NCBI GenBank assembly: GCA_020634565.1
Contig: JACKBN010000005.1
Location: 248,001-312,000, forward strand
Reading direction: 5' to 3'
Length of the DNA stretch: 64,000 nucleotides
Source: Ardenticatenaceae bacterium
Lineage (GTDB): Bacteria > Chloroflexota > Anaerolineae > Promineifilales > Promineifilaceae
Shown piece after piece: positions 44,189-56,988 of the stretch (the stretch's first letter is position 1; each line of letters begins with the position of its first letter). The notes beneath the pieces are model-generated. The model was given only the letters and a program-made list of their open reading frames with translations. It was not told the DNA's origin and did not search any database. Position numbers and translations under genes: made by a program.

Positions 44189-46062
44189 TACGGCGTCACC
44201 GGTTTTAACGTCACCACAATGACAAAATCTACGGCACTGTTTTGGTACCAGGCCATTTTTGCGGCGTGCAAACGGCCGTTTGTGCCCGGCAATTCACTTT
44301 GCACCGGATCGATTTGGATGGTCACGGGAATGGTTTGGCGGCAAAAGTCAGCCCAGCCCAAGGTAATTTCACCCTCATGGGTACCCGCATTCAGGCCCGC
44401 AACATTGGCCACAAGACTCAAAGTGGCGGGCGTGGTACCTGTAATGAGGTCGGTACTCAGCCAGGGCGTTTCGGTTGTTACATCCCAGGCCAATGGCTCG
44501 GTGCCTTCGATTTGCACAGTTTGCGTCAGCAGGCCACTACCCTGCGCCGCGCTGCCAAAATCTACCGTCTCCGGATCAACCGTGAGGAAGGGCACCTCCT
44601 GCACAGAGACGATGTACGTTTTGCTGGGCGCATACTGTTGGGAGACATTGCTAATGCTGGCAACGGCCGTACCATCTGCCTCTGCCGGGAAACAAACGGC
44701 CGAAGCAAAATTACCGGAACCGGGCAGATCATAATCGTCGTTACTCCACGCTTCGCCGTTGAAATTGACGGTAACGGCCGTATCCACCCCTACCCCCAGC
44801 TGCGAAGTGAGAATTTGGTAGAAACGGCCGTTCTTGACCAAAAAGCCTACCTTATCCAGGTCACCATTCGGGTAAAAATTGTGAATTTGCGCCTCGCCGA
44901 CAGCAATCGGATTGGGATCGACATCGTTGGGTTCATAGATGTCACGCAAATCTTGGGTAGGCGAAGGGGTGAGCGTCGGCGGCGCATTGGTGGGAGTGAT
45001 GGTGGGTGTGGGCGTGGTAGGTACAATTTCCAATACCTGCAAATCGTACCATTTGTCAGCCCCGTAGACGCCACGGTTGGATATCTGCACCGACACTTCG
45101 ACATCACTGTCTGGCGGCGCTTGCAGCGTAATGCTGGAGCGCAGCGTGCCCAACTCCGCATCGTCATTGCTCAGCGACACATCCCCGTAGGTGACCGTGA
45201 GGAAGGTATCGACGCCAGGTGCCAAAAAGTCGGTACTTACTTCGTAGGTGCGGCCCGCTTTGGCCAGAAAAATCACACAATCCATATCGAAATCGGGATA
45301 AAAATTGTGGGCCTGGGGCGGTGCGCCGACAAAAATCGGGTTGGCGTGGTTATCGTCCCATTCGTAATCGTCGGTGAGTTTTGGCGTGGGCGTCCAGCTG
45401 GGCATGGGGGTGACGGACGCTTTGGTGGGAACGGCCGTTGGCAACGGCGTGTTGGTCACTGCGGGCGTCGCTGTGGCCGTTGGCAGCAGCGGCGTAGGCG
45501 TGGGTGAAAGAAAAGGTTCGGTTTCCTGCGTGATTGACTGAATGGTAACGCCAGCAAACTGGCCGGAATCTTCCAACTGCTGTGCATAACTGATTACAAA
45601 CGCATCATTCACAGCCCGCCCTTGCAGCACCAGCCGATTGCCCGTTTGCTCCAGCCCCGTCAGCATTAAGCCGCTGCCATCCACGTTGTTGATGACGCTC
45701 ATTGCCGCTTGCCAATCCACATTTTCGGCCGCCAGCGTGGGCAAGATGGTTTGCATTTGGTCAGTTTGGTTGTGAACGGCCGTTAACGTCACGGCCAAAT
45801 CTTGGGCTGCGGGCAGAACGCCGGGGGTAGCCGCCAAAGCTGTTTGCAACGGCAGCAAATCGGACTCCAGCCGGATGATTTCGTTATTCAGGGTATTGGC
45901 TGTTAGATAGAGCGGGATGAACAAGATGGCCAGTCCCAGCACCCCCAGCCACAAGATGACCGGCGGTACGCCAGCACGACCTGCGCCAGGATCATCGTTT
46001 TCCGACGTGAGCGCTTCGAGTTCATCAAAATCAAAGGGACTGTCTGTTTGCACGGCCACCAT
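44188..46062 (-). CDS. PilN-like protein with PPC-like and BACON-like extracellular domains
   Basis: 624 aa. Short cytosolic N-terminus, membrane helix at about 34-56 (VILWLGVLGLAILFIPLYL), coiled coil, then a PilN fimbrial-assembly domain to about 185 (DWQAAMSVINNVDGSGLML...GNRLVLQGRAVNDAFVISYA). A Thr/Pro linker leads to two pre-peptidase C-like domains (about 240-345 and 372-490; YEWDDNHANPIFVG and YEPNDVDPNPIAVG openings) and a BACON/Ig-like domain (about 495-600; VDFGSAAQGSGLLTQTV). Standard PilN is about 200 aa, so two thirds of this protein is additional. No pilM, pilQ, pilB or pilC is adjacent. Confidence 0.75.
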   Translation of the reverse strand: MVAVQTDSPFDFDELEALTSENDDPGAGRAGVPPVILWLGVLGLAILFIPLYLTANTLNNEIIRLESDLLPLQTALAATPGVLPAAQDLAVTLTAVHNQTDQMQTILPTLAAENVDWQAAMSVINNVDGSGLMLTGLEQTGNRLVLQGRAVNDAFVISYAQQLEDSGQFAGVTIQSITQETEPFLSPTPTPLLPTATATPAVTNTPLPTAVPTKASVTPMPSWTPTPKLTDDYEWDDNHANPIFVGAPPQAHNFYPDFDMDCVIFLAKAGRTYEVSTDFLAPGVDTFLTVTYGDVSLSNDDAELGTLRSSITLQAPPDSDVEVSVQISNRGVYGADKWYDLQVLEIVPTTPTPTITPTNAPPTLTPSPTQDLRDIYEPNDVDPNPIAVGEAQIHNFYPNGDLDKVGFLVKNGRFYQILTSQLGVGVDTAVTVNFNGEAWSNDDYDLPGSGNFASAVCFPAEADGTAVASISNVSQQYAPSKTYIVSVQEVPFLTVDPETVDFGSAAQGSGLLTQTVQIEGTEPLAWDVTTETPWLSTDLITGTTPATLSLVANVAGLNAGTHEGEITLGWADFCRQTIPVTIQIDPVQSELPGTNGRLHAAKMAWYQNSAVDFVIVVTLKPVTP

Positions 46063-46209
46063 TCGCCTATCTGTTGCCCAGACAGACGCCTACCAATTTC
46101 ACCCAAAGGATAAAGTTCCTGGGTAAATTATGGCATAGGCAGGGAAAAAGACCGTGAAAATAACGAACGAACGCCGTGAAAAAACCGTTGGTGAATGAAC
46201 GCCCGGCGG

Positions 46210-47259
46210 CTAGATTTTGGTACCCAGCAGGCGACGAGAAAAGAGCAGATAACCACCAGCCGCCACCATCAGCAGCACGCCATACAAGGCCACATCGCCT
46301 AAGCTGGCAAAATAATCATTTGTAGCCAATTGGGTTAGCAGGGTGATGGGGGAACGCCCTACCAGCGTGCTGCCGCCCGCCACCAAGACAATGGTCAGCG
46401 AGTAAATAAATTGCGCCCGCTCGCGATCTTTGAGAAAAGTTGTGATGCCAGCTGAAGCCACCGCATTGAGTCCGGCCACAATCACAGCCAGCAGCAGAAC
46501 GCTGCCCGGATTTTGCACTTCAATCTGGTTGAAGTTAAGCAAAATGAGCCACAAACCAATCTGAATCAGCGCCAACAGTAGAGCCGCCACAATTTTGGCG
46601 GCAAAAATCTGGCTAAGGCTGATGGGGGCCGACCAAAGCGTTTCCAGCGTGCCGTGTTCCAGCTCACTGGCGACCGAATCGGCCACCATGCTGCCCGCCA
46701 CAAAGCCGGGAAAAAACATGAGAATGGGCAAAATCGTGGCGTATAAAAATTCGTAGCTGGTAGAGGGTTTACCGGCCAAATCGGTAAAACGCACTTCAAT
46801 GCCGTGCTGCCGCCGCAGATAGTTTTCGTAGTTCTCCAGAGGTTGGCGCAGCACCATCATCACCACAGTGGATTGGGTTTCGGCTTCAGGTAGAAAGAGC
46901 TGTAGTTGGGTAACATCGTCGGCTGTCTCGGTGGGCACGTACAGAACGGTGTCCACCAGACCACGCGCCAGAGCCGTATCGGCCTGCGCCGGATCATCAA
47001 AATAGATGGGACGCACGTTGCTGGCCCGCAAATAATCCAGCAGAGGACTTTCCTCATCTCCCACAATGCCCGCTTGAATACGCGCCTGGCTGTTCAGCGC
47101 AATGGAGCTGGGGTCGTAAAAGGAAAGCAACCCTACCAAAATCACGGAGGAAAATGAGGCAATAAAAAGCTGAATGACGATGGCGATCATGATGGTCCGC
47201 TCACGGGTAACGGAGCGCAGTTCGCGCTTGACGATGGCCCACATGGGTTTGATGTTCAT
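46210..47259 (-). CDS. ABC-2 type transporter permease (NatB-like)
   Basis: 349 aa. An N-terminal membrane helix (IMIAIVIQLFIASFSSVILVG), a large extracytoplasmic loop (residues about 50-185) and a C-terminal set of five to six helices, with the ABC-2 conserved ELEHGTLETLWSAPIS motif. ATG 47259 overlaps the upstream gene stop (ATGA). Works with the fused permease upstream and, presumably, the divergent ATPase at 48985. The substrate (ion, peptide, antibiotic) cannot be told. Confidence 0.85.
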   Translation of the reverse strand: MNIKPMWAIVKRELRSVTRERTIMIAIVIQLFIASFSSVILVGLLSFYDPSSIALNSQARIQAGIVGDEESPLLDYLRASNVRPIYFDDPAQADTALARGLVDTVLYVPTETADDVTQLQLFLPEAETQSTVVMMVLRQPLENYENYLRRQHGIEVRFTDLAGKPSTSYEFLYATILPILMFFPGFVAGSMVADSVASELEHGTLETLWSAPISLSQIFAAKIVAALLLALIQIGLWLILLNFNQIEVQNPGSVLLLAVIVAGLNAVASAGITTFLKDRERAQFIYSLTIVLVAGGSTLVGRSPITLLTQLATNDYFASLGDVALYGVLLMVAAGGYLLFSRRLLGTKI

Positions 47260-48941
47260 AAGGCGGCTCCCAAAACAAAGAGATTGTAGGCGACGTGCAA
47301 CACTCCGGCGGCCAGAATGGCAATGGGGTAGCGGACGTGCCAACGGGCGTTCAGTACGCAAACAAAGCTGGTAAAGGTGAAGTGGGCCAGGAGCGGCACC
47401 AGCAGCAACCCGCCGCTAAAAATGGCGGTAGACAGGGCTGCATCAGCAACGACACCGAGTGAGAGGTAAAGCAGCAATTTTTCGGCCACCAGAAAGCCTA
47501 CGGCCGAAATTAAGGCAAAGGTGAAAATGCGCAGGTACGGCCGTTCCGCCCGCCGCTGGTACAAAACCACAATCCCGATCGACTTGGCAATCTCTTCCAC
47601 CAACACCGAAACCAGCAGCACGGCAATCAGTGCAACCTGTAGCGGCAAGTTGAGCGAGATGGCCAGCAGCACCAGCTGGATAAGGTAGACAATCGGCACA
47701 AAACAGAGGGCGAGAAAAAAGATGGAAAGTAACGGCCGTTTATGGTTCATTGCCAGATACACAGCCTGGGCCAGCTTGCGCGTTAGCGGGCGGAAGCCCA
47801 GCAAAAATTCCTCATTGAGCACCCGCGTGCCAATGTACAGGGCAAACAAGAAAATGCTCACAATCGGCACAGTGGCAAACAGATATTGCTCCAGGGTAAA
47901 CATCTCACCCTGGTACATTTGCACCGCCAGAGTCAGCGGCGACAAGTAGCTAAAGTCGTTCACGCCGCTAAACATCGCCGGAAACACCAGATAGGCGGTA
48001 ATGATGGTCACCGCCAGCATGGAAATGAAGGTGGTATCTTTGAACGTGCGGTAAAACAAGGGCACCATCAAATAAATGGCAAACATGAACAAAATAACGG
48101 GCACAAAAATCAGCAGCGCGTAGCCCACATTGCCATGCAAAATGAGTGTAATTACCACCACGGAAATGAGCGAAAAAGCGAGATACGGCAGCATCTTACC
48201 CAGAATGATTTCTACGGGGCGAGCGGGCGTGGAAAGCAGCACAGAAAGTCGCTTGTCCAGCTTTTCCTGCATGAAGCTGCTGGTGAAAAAGATGTTGATG
48301 AAGGCGATGGGCATCACGTACAAAAAGGCAATAATCACCTGGGCAAAGGGAATGGGCGGTTCAGACAGGGAAGGAATGAAGACATCTTCGCCCTCCAGGT
48401 TAAAGTCAGCCAGTCCCATGTCGGCCAGCCCATTTTGTACGGCCGTATCCCCCGCCGCCACATCTTCTGCACCCCCGCCGCTAGCGGCAATGGAAGCCAC
48501 GCTGCGGCTCTGCACCGTAATCCGCAGCGGAAATGCCTGCTCCGGTGGATAACTTTCCGAGAGGCGAATCAACTCTTGCTCGGCCAGATATTGTTTGACA
48601 GCTCCCAGTGCATATTGAGACCGATCATCGTCGCGGGCAACCACTCGGTCGGCCTCCACGTACAAATCCTGCTGGCCTAAACGAAGCTGCTCAAAACCGG
48701 CAATGGGATCTAGGGTGGTGGTGATGAAACGGCCGTCTGCCAAAACAGGACCATTTGGGGAGACACCCACCCGATAAACACCCATTTGCACCGTTGCCCC
48801 TTGCTGCCAGGCAAGGTACGATAAACTCGCAGCGGCCAAAAACACCACTACAAGCATCGTGCGTGCACCGCCCTGAAAGCGCGAGCGAACGCGATAAAGT
48901 TCCCGTCGAGCAATTGAAAAAATAAGTTTGAAGTTCAGCAT
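47256..48941 (-). CDS. ABC-2 permease fused to PrsW-like membrane protease domain
   Basis: 561 aa. Residues about 1-390 form an ABC-2 permease (N-terminal helix, extracytoplasmic loop, then helices with FTSSFMQEKLDKRLSVLLSTP, equivalent to the ELEHGTLE motif). Residues about 395-561 are a multi-helix domain with VEEIAKSIGIVVLY, LISAVGFLVAEKLLLY, LLAHFTFTSFV and LHVAYNLF: the EExxK, ExxxxY, His and His-Asn arrangement of PrsW/CPBP-type intramembrane metalloproteases. The fusion could cleave or sense a substrate of the transporter. Assignment of the C-terminal domain is by motif only. Confidence 0.75.
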   Translation of the reverse strand: MLNFKLIFSIARRELYRVRSRFQGGARTMLVVVFLAAASLSYLAWQQGATVQMGVYRVGVSPNGPVLADGRFITTTLDPIAGFEQLRLGQQDLYVEADRVVARDDDRSQYALGAVKQYLAEQELIRLSESYPPEQAFPLRITVQSRSVASIAASGGGAEDVAAGDTAVQNGLADMGLADFNLEGEDVFIPSLSEPPIPFAQVIIAFLYVMPIAFINIFFTSSFMQEKLDKRLSVLLSTPARPVEIILGKMLPYLAFSLISVVVITLILHGNVGYALLIFVPVILFMFAIYLMVPLFYRTFKDTTFISMLAVTIITAYLVFPAMFSGVNDFSYLSPLTLAVQMYQGEMFTLEQYLFATVPIVSIFLFALYIGTRVLNEEFLLGFRPLTRKLAQAVYLAMNHKRPLLSIFFLALCFVPIVYLIQLVLLAISLNLPLQVALIAVLLVSVLVEEIAKSIGIVVLYQRRAERPYLRIFTFALISAVGFLVAEKLLLYLSLGVVADAALSTAIFSGGLLLVPLLAHFTFTSFVCVLNARWHVRYPIAILAAGVLHVAYNLFVLGAAL

Positions 48942-48984
48942 GGGTAAGAATCCATCATTAAATTTTCAAAAAAGATAGTGAGAT

Positions 48985-49866
48985 ATGATCCAGTTAAAAG
49001 ACGTTTCCAAACTTTATGATAATCATGTGGCAGTCCGAAACCTGAATTTGCAGGTACGCAGTGGCGAAATTATGGGCATCATTGGCCACAATGGCGCGGG
49101 CAAAAGCAGCACGCTTAAAATGATTTCTGGTCTCATCGCCCCTTCCTCTGGTTTGGTCGAGGTGATGGGGCATGATATGAGCGAAAATCGCGGCACGCCG
49201 GCCATTAAAAAGAAGATTGGCTTCTTGCCAGAAGAAAGTGCGCTTTACGCCAACATGACCGTCATGGAATATCTCACCTTTTTTGGCGAGCTGTACGAAC
49301 TGCCCAAAAAGCAGACGGAAGCCCGCATTGAGGAGCTTCTCACTGGCCTTAATTTGCCGGAGCGTAACAAGCTCACCAGTGAACTTTCTAAGGGTATGAA
49401 GCGAAAGGTGGCAATTGCTCGCGTCTTGCTGCACGATCCCGACTTGCTCATTCTGGATGAGCCAAATTCTGGACTGGATCCATTAACTTCGTTTTTTATT
49501 CTCAACTATTTAAAAGAGCTGCGTAAAGCGGGCAAAACCATTTTGCTTAGCGCTCACAATTTGTTCCATGTGGAGTCAGTTTGCGACCGGGTGACCATTT
49601 TGAAAGACGGCCGTCTTCTCATCTGTGACACCATGGAAAACATCCGCGCCACGTTGGGTCATCGCGAATATGAAGTCCGTTTTAATACCAGCCAATCGTT
49701 GGATTACCCTAAAGTGGACGGCCATTACTGCGTCCGCACGGCCGATCTCAACGAACTGAGCCAACTCCTCAATAAAATCTCCACAGAACAATGGCATCTG
49801 GTCAATCTTTCTGTGCAGGAATCTGCCCTTGAAGAGATTTATGTAAAGCTTTCCAGCATTGCCTAA
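48985..49866 (+). CDS. ABC transporter ATP-binding protein (ABC-2 exporter)
   Basis: 293 aa. Walker A GHNGAGKSST, signature LSKGMKRKVAIARVLL, Walker B LLILDEPNSGLDP and the His in LLSAHNLFHVE. The divergent permease gene is only 43 bases away, which strongly suggests a shared promoter region and a single NatAB-like exporter. The C-terminal 70 residues resemble the DUF4162-type extension of such ATPases. Confidence 0.9.
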   Translation: MIQLKDVSKLYDNHVAVRNLNLQVRSGEIMGIIGHNGAGKSSTLKMISGLIAPSSGLVEVMGHDMSENRGTPAIKKKIGFLPEESALYANMTVMEYLTFFGELYELPKKQTEARIEELLTGLNLPERNKLTSELSKGMKRKVAIARVLLHDPDLLILDEPNSGLDPLTSFFILNYLKELRKAGKTILLSAHNLFHVESVCDRVTILKDGRLLICDTMENIRATLGHREYEVRFNTSQSLDYPKVDGHYCVRTADLNELSQLLNKISTEQWHLVNLSVQESALEEIYVKLSSIA

Positions 49867-49870
49867 ATTA

Positions 49871-49901
49871 CTATAACAAACTGCCTACCCCCTTGTTATA
49901 G
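49871..49901 (+). terminator. Hairpin after the ABC ATPase gene
   Basis: CTATAACAA (49871-49879) pairs perfectly with TTGTTATAG (49893-49901), loop 13 bases. It follows the stop codon by 4 bases. Confidence 0.6.
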
Positions 49902-50043
49902 GGCAATCTTCCCTATGCTCTGATACATGAAGGCTATTGTTTTCGACAAAAGCCCTCCCTTATCATTCTGTCTATAAGGCGCATTTTTATGCTGCGGCCT
50001 GCAATTTGGCAGAGATTAGTAAACGACGGTAAGCGCAAAGATT

Positions 50044-53353
<3,310 letters not shown>

Positions 53354-53361
<8 letters not shown>

Positions 53362-53773
53362 GTTAACGGCCGAATTCCCCACCGCCAGAAAACAAACAAC
53401 TGCCTCAGTAAAACTCCCAACTGGGCGCTTGCTCATTGACGATGCTGATGAGATTCTTTACGCCAATACCCAGGCGCGCCATTTTTTAGGTTTGTTGACG
53501 GACGAAATGCTACCAAGAGGGCAAAAATTTCTACAGCTGGTACGCGCGGCGTATCAATGCAGCCCGCCGCTGGCCTGGATGGACTGGCCCAGACATTCGG
53601 GCAGCAACCCATCCCGCTACCTCATTTACACGCCACCTAATGGCCAGGGTCACTTGCTGCTAAAAGTAGAAATTGCAGAGCATATTCGTCTGGAGGGTAA
53701 AGATATTTGGGCAATCACGATCAAATCTGTAGAATCTAAATTTGCAACGGCCGTTTCTCAACTTACAATATAG
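53354..53773 (+). CDS. Small PAS-like protein of unknown role
   Basis: 139 aa. Starts 8 bases inside the hybrid-kinase gene. The segment LIDDADEILYANTQARHFLG, then a region ending in LLLKVEIAEHIRLEGKDIWAITI, looks like a minimal PAS fold; no catalytic or DNA-binding motif is visible. Its placement between two kinases suggests a sensory or scaffolding partner in the phosphorelay. Confidence 0.6.
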
Positions 53774-53837
53774 AAAGATAGTCAAAGTGCAATTTAATCA
53801 ATTAACGCCTGATCAATTAATGAAGGAAACCTCTTTC

Positions 53838-54941
53838 ATGGTCCCAAACCCCACCCAGCAAACGCAAATTTGCATTGTGGACGATAACCAAATGGCGCGC
53901 GAGGTTATCGCGGAACAGCTTTCGCTAGACGCCTATGAGGTCAGGCAGTTTGTCAGTGGCGTCGATCTGTTAGAGCATATTGACACGTATGACCCAGACG
54001 TCATTCTGATGGACGTGATGATGCCCCAAATGAATGGCTACGATGTGTGCCAAATCATCAAACAAAACCCGGAAAAGAAGCATATTCCCATCATTTTGGT
54101 CACAGCACTAAGCAGCCGTGAAGATATGCTCAGAGGCTTGGAATTTGGTGCTGATGAATTTTTGACCAAGCCAGTGAATGGCTCTGAGCTGCGCGCTCGT
54201 GTACGCACCATGTTGCGCATTAAGCAACAATACGATTCGCTACAATCCGTTATGCAGCTGCGCGAAGATTTGGCCCACATGCTCATCCACGATATGCGGA
54301 ATCCTCTCACAGTGGCCACCCTCTACAACAACATTCTACTAAAACGCGACCAACTTTCTGGGCGCGATAAAGAATACGCTTCGCTGGTGCGTGACAGCTT
54401 GCGTAATCTGGCTGGCTTTCTGGATGAAATCCTCACCGTCGCAAAAATGGAAGAAGGTGCGCTCAAACTAGCCCGCAATTGGGAAAATGTGAACACCCTG
54501 ATACGCGAAGTCGCTGAAAACCACCGGGAACTGGCCCAACTGCACGGATTTCAGCTGGTGTTAGACCTACCAGAAAACAATCCAGCTTTCTCCATAGACG
54601 CACCATTGTTTAGACGTGTTATCGATAATTTGTTATCCAACGCCTTCAAATATGCGCCAGAGCAAAGTCAGGTTACCGTAAAATTGCGCTATGAAGGTGT
54701 GGATACGGCCGTTACCCAGCCCACTCTCTGCTTGCAGGTAATTGATGAAGGCCCAGGGATCGCCCCAGAAAACTACCAGCGTATTTTTGATAAATACGAA
54801 GTTATAACTTTGAAGAAAACAGGGCAAGAACAGGTAGGCTTGGGGCTGGCCTTCTGCAAAATGGTCGTCGAAGCACACGGCGGACAGATTTTTGCTTCAG
54901 CCAACAGCCCAAATGGCGCCGTTTTCACAATTGAGCTTTAA
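53838..54941 (+). CDS. Receiver-histidine kinase (REC-HisKA-HATPase)
   Basis: 367 aa. An N-terminal receiver (CIVDDNQMAREVIAEQL, phospho-acceptor in VILMDVMMPQMNG, Lys in FLTKPVNG) is joined to a kinase with His in LIHDMRNPLTVATLY and ATPase motifs NLLSNAFKYAPE, DEGPGI and GLGLAFCKMVV. Such reversed hybrids often sit in the middle of phosphorelays. The ATG at 53838 is preferred because an AAGGAA site lies about 9 bases upstream; the frame is open to 53742 but overlaps the previous gene. Confidence 0.88.
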   Translation: MVPNPTQQTQICIVDDNQMAREVIAEQLSLDAYEVRQFVSGVDLLEHIDTYDPDVILMDVMMPQMNGYDVCQIIKQNPEKKHIPIILVTALSSREDMLRGLEFGADEFLTKPVNGSELRARVRTMLRIKQQYDSLQSVMQLREDLAHMLIHDMRNPLTVATLYNNILLKRDQLSGRDKEYASLVRDSLRNLAGFLDEILTVAKMEEGALKLARNWENVNTLIREVAENHRELAQLHGFQLVLDLPENNPAFSIDAPLFRRVIDNLLSNAFKYAPEQSQVTVKLRYEGVDTAVTQPTLCLQVIDEGPGIAPENYQRIFDKYEVITLKKTGQEQVGLGLAFCKMVVEAHGGQIFASANSPNGAVFTIEL

Positions 54942-55077
54942 CCAAAAAATGCCAACTCGTGCCATACTAAAATCAGCGAGCATCTGTAAATGACATGCTT
55001 CCTATTTAACCACGGGTCCCTTTTTGTTAAGTTACGAGCAGGCAGTTTATTTGACATGTGCCTATACGGAAGAAGAA

Positions 55078-55806
55078 ATGCAATCTCACTCCATTTTATT
55101 AATTGATGATCACTATCAATTAGTTCAGGGAATACGAAACAGCCTGCAAGAAGACGGCTACGAAATCATCGTAGCAGCCAACGGCCTGGACGGCCTAAAA
55201 GCTGCCCGTCGCCACCGCCCAGACCTTATCGTCCTCGATATAAACATGCCTTTAATGGATGGGCTGGAAGTATGCAATCGGTTACGTGCCGACAACCAGT
55301 TCAGAAAGGTACCCATTCTCTTCCTCACCTCCCGCAATAGTGTAGAAGATCGCGTTCGTGGTTTGGACAACGGTGCAGATGATTATCTGGCCAAGCCCTT
55401 CAACACGGCCGAATTAAAAGCTCGCGTTCGCGCCTTGCTGCGCCGTACCCAGGATGCATTTGAAGAAAGCGAAGATCAGTCAATTGAGATGACCCGCTTG
55501 CGGGTCGGGCCATTAACTCTGGACCTCAAAGCGTGCTGGGTCAAAATTGAAGATGGTGAAGCCGTGCAGCTCACCCCCGCTGAATTTGAGCTGCTTCAAT
55601 ATTTAATGAGCCATCCCAACCAAACCTTCTCCGGTGAGGATCTTTTGGAAAACGTGTGGGCCTATGAGCCAGGCACAGCCGACCAAAGTTTGGCCCGCTG
55701 GCACATCCGCAACTTGCGCGCCAAAATCGAACCAAACCCAACGAAACCCGTTTTCATTCGCACCATTCCCCGGCACGGCTATATCCTCAGCCCAGAAGTA
55801 AACTAG
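55078..55806 (+). CDS. OmpR/PhoB-type response regulator
   Basis: 242 aa. Receiver with DDHYQLV, phospho-acceptor in IVLDINMPLMDG and Lys in YLAKPFN, then a winged-helix DNA-binding domain (VQLTPAEFELLQYLMSH, LLENVW, IRTIPRHGYIL). It is the only DNA-binding output of this signalling block and lies directly upstream of the archaellum locus, making it the best candidate regulator of it. ATG 55078 aligns with the receiver start and has a GGAAGAAG site. Confidence 0.9.
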   Translation: MQSHSILLIDDHYQLVQGIRNSLQEDGYEIIVAANGLDGLKAARRHRPDLIVLDINMPLMDGLEVCNRLRADNQFRKVPILFLTSRNSVEDRVRGLDNGADDYLAKPFNTAELKARVRALLRRTQDAFEESEDQSIEMTRLRVGPLTLDLKACWVKIEDGEAVQLTPAEFELLQYLMSHPNQTFSGEDLLENVWAYEPGTADQSLARWHIRNLRAKIEPNPTKPVFIRTIPRHGYILSPEVN

Positions 55807-56211
55807 GCGCTCCCCTTTCGCGGCGCCCGCACTTTCCACACCTTAGCACACCCCATAATTTTAGAGACAAAAACTGCGGCCTTACCCCATTCACTGGCTG
55901 TGTAGAACGGCGAATTGTGGGGTAAGACGGCCGTTTCCACCACACAATCCACCTAATCCCGGCCCTACAAAATTCGTAAATTTCCAATAAATTTTGACGC
56001 GTAATTTTTACCCGTACTCGAGTAATACCCAGTGAATACCATTAAATTTTCATAGTGGGATGCAGGTAATAGACCTTAAGTAGTGGTCTCACACATACCC
56101 AACGCAATGCTCTCGCTAAGCACACACACAAGCCCCTGTTTTTATAGTAAATTTATGGAAGTACCGTACTGGTAAACAAAAAGTAATTTTAATTTTAAGG
56201 AGCTGTAAAAA
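55807..56211 (+). promoter_or_regulatory. Upstream region of the archaellin gene
   Basis: Contains a terminator-like inverted repeat CTTACCCCA (55881-55889)/TGGGGTAAG (55918-55926) directly followed by an ACGGCCGT site, then an AT-rich stretch with a 10-bp palindrome TACTCGAGTA (56015-56024). No convincing -35/-10 pair is seen. An AAGGAG ribosome site lies at 56197-56202, 9 bases before the archaellin ATG. Confidence 0.5.
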
Positions 56212-56787
56212 ATGAAAAACTATTGGTCAAAAATGTTCAAGAATCTGGTAAAAGAAGAAAAAGGTGTTAGTGCGCTGGAAACCGCAATCATTCTTATTGC
56301 TTTCGTAGTTGTAGCTGCCATTTTTGCTTTCACCATCTTGTCCGCTGGTACCACCTCTACCGAACAAAGTAAAGAAGCCATCTACGCCGGTCTTTCCGAA
56401 GTCCGCAGCTCGATGGAACTTCGTGGCGCTGTTGTAGCCGAAACCGACGGCACCAAAGTTACCAACATCATCTTCAGCGTTTCTAACGCTGCTGGCGGCG
56501 AATCCATCGACATGACCGCCCCAACCAGCAACACCCTGATTATTGACTACCGTGACAATGACCAACGTGCTGCCAACCTGACCTGGGCGCTGAATTGGGT
56601 TGTTCAGAACGACACCGACAATCTGTTGGAAGAAGGTGAACTGGCTGAACTGACTGTAGACGTATCCTCCCTGAACTTGGGCGCCAACACCCAATTCGCC
56701 ATGGAAATCAAACCAGGGCAAGGTGGTGTGGTTGTTGTAGAACGTACGACCCCCGCTTACTTGGACACCATTATCGACCTGCGCTAA
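56212..56787 (+). CDS. arlB: Archaellin (archaeal-type flagellin)
   Basis: 191-aa major filament subunit. The N-terminus is a class III (prepilin-like) leader, cleaved after Gly in EEKG-VSALE, followed by the hydrophobic helix ETAIILIAFVVVAAIFAFTI and the polar LSAGTTSTEQSKEAI, which matches archaellins (for example the Methanospirillum type GLEAAIVLIAFVVVA). The C-terminal 130 residues are a beta-rich outer domain. Only one archaellin gene is present in the window. A strong ribosome site and downstream hairpins suggest high expression. Bacterial type IV pilins usually have Glu at +5 with FTLIEL, which is absent. Confidence 0.9.
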   Translation: MKNYWSKMFKNLVKEEKGVSALETAIILIAFVVVAAIFAFTILSAGTTSTEQSKEAIYAGLSEVRSSMELRGAVVAETDGTKVTNIIFSVSNAAGGESIDMTAPTSNTLIIDYRDNDQRAANLTWALNWVVQNDTDNLLEEGELAELTVDVSSLNLGANTQFAMEIKPGQGGVVVVERTTPAYLDTIIDLR

Positions 56788-56800
56788 GCAAGCAAAACCT

Positions 56801-56869
56801 GAGGCTTACAAACGTAAGCCTCCCCTTAAAAATTGCAGTGGCACGTCCAGCAAAAAAGGGCGTGCCACT
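56801..56869 (+). terminator. Two tandem hairpins after archaellin
   Basis: Hairpin 1: GAGGCTTAC (56801-56809)/GTAAGCCTC (56814-56822), loop AAAC. Hairpin 2: AGTGGCACG (56837-56845)/CGTGCCACT (56861-56869), extended inward by TCC/GGG. Neither has a long U-tract, so they may attenuate rather than stop transcription and stabilise the archaellin mRNA, giving more filament protein than motor protein. Confidence 0.65.
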
Positions 56870-56988
56870 TATCTGATTGTAAACAAGAAATACGCGAAAA
56901 AGCAGCGGCACAACTAGTGCATTGTGAGTTCTGGCTAAACTGAGGGATGCGCTTTGTTCCGTCCACTTCCTAAACTGGGAGGCGCACT

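Noticed and set aside
53742..53837. Upstream extension of the receiver-kinase start
   Set aside because: It overlaps the preceding gene, has no ribosome site, and ATG 53838 has AAGGAA at good distance.
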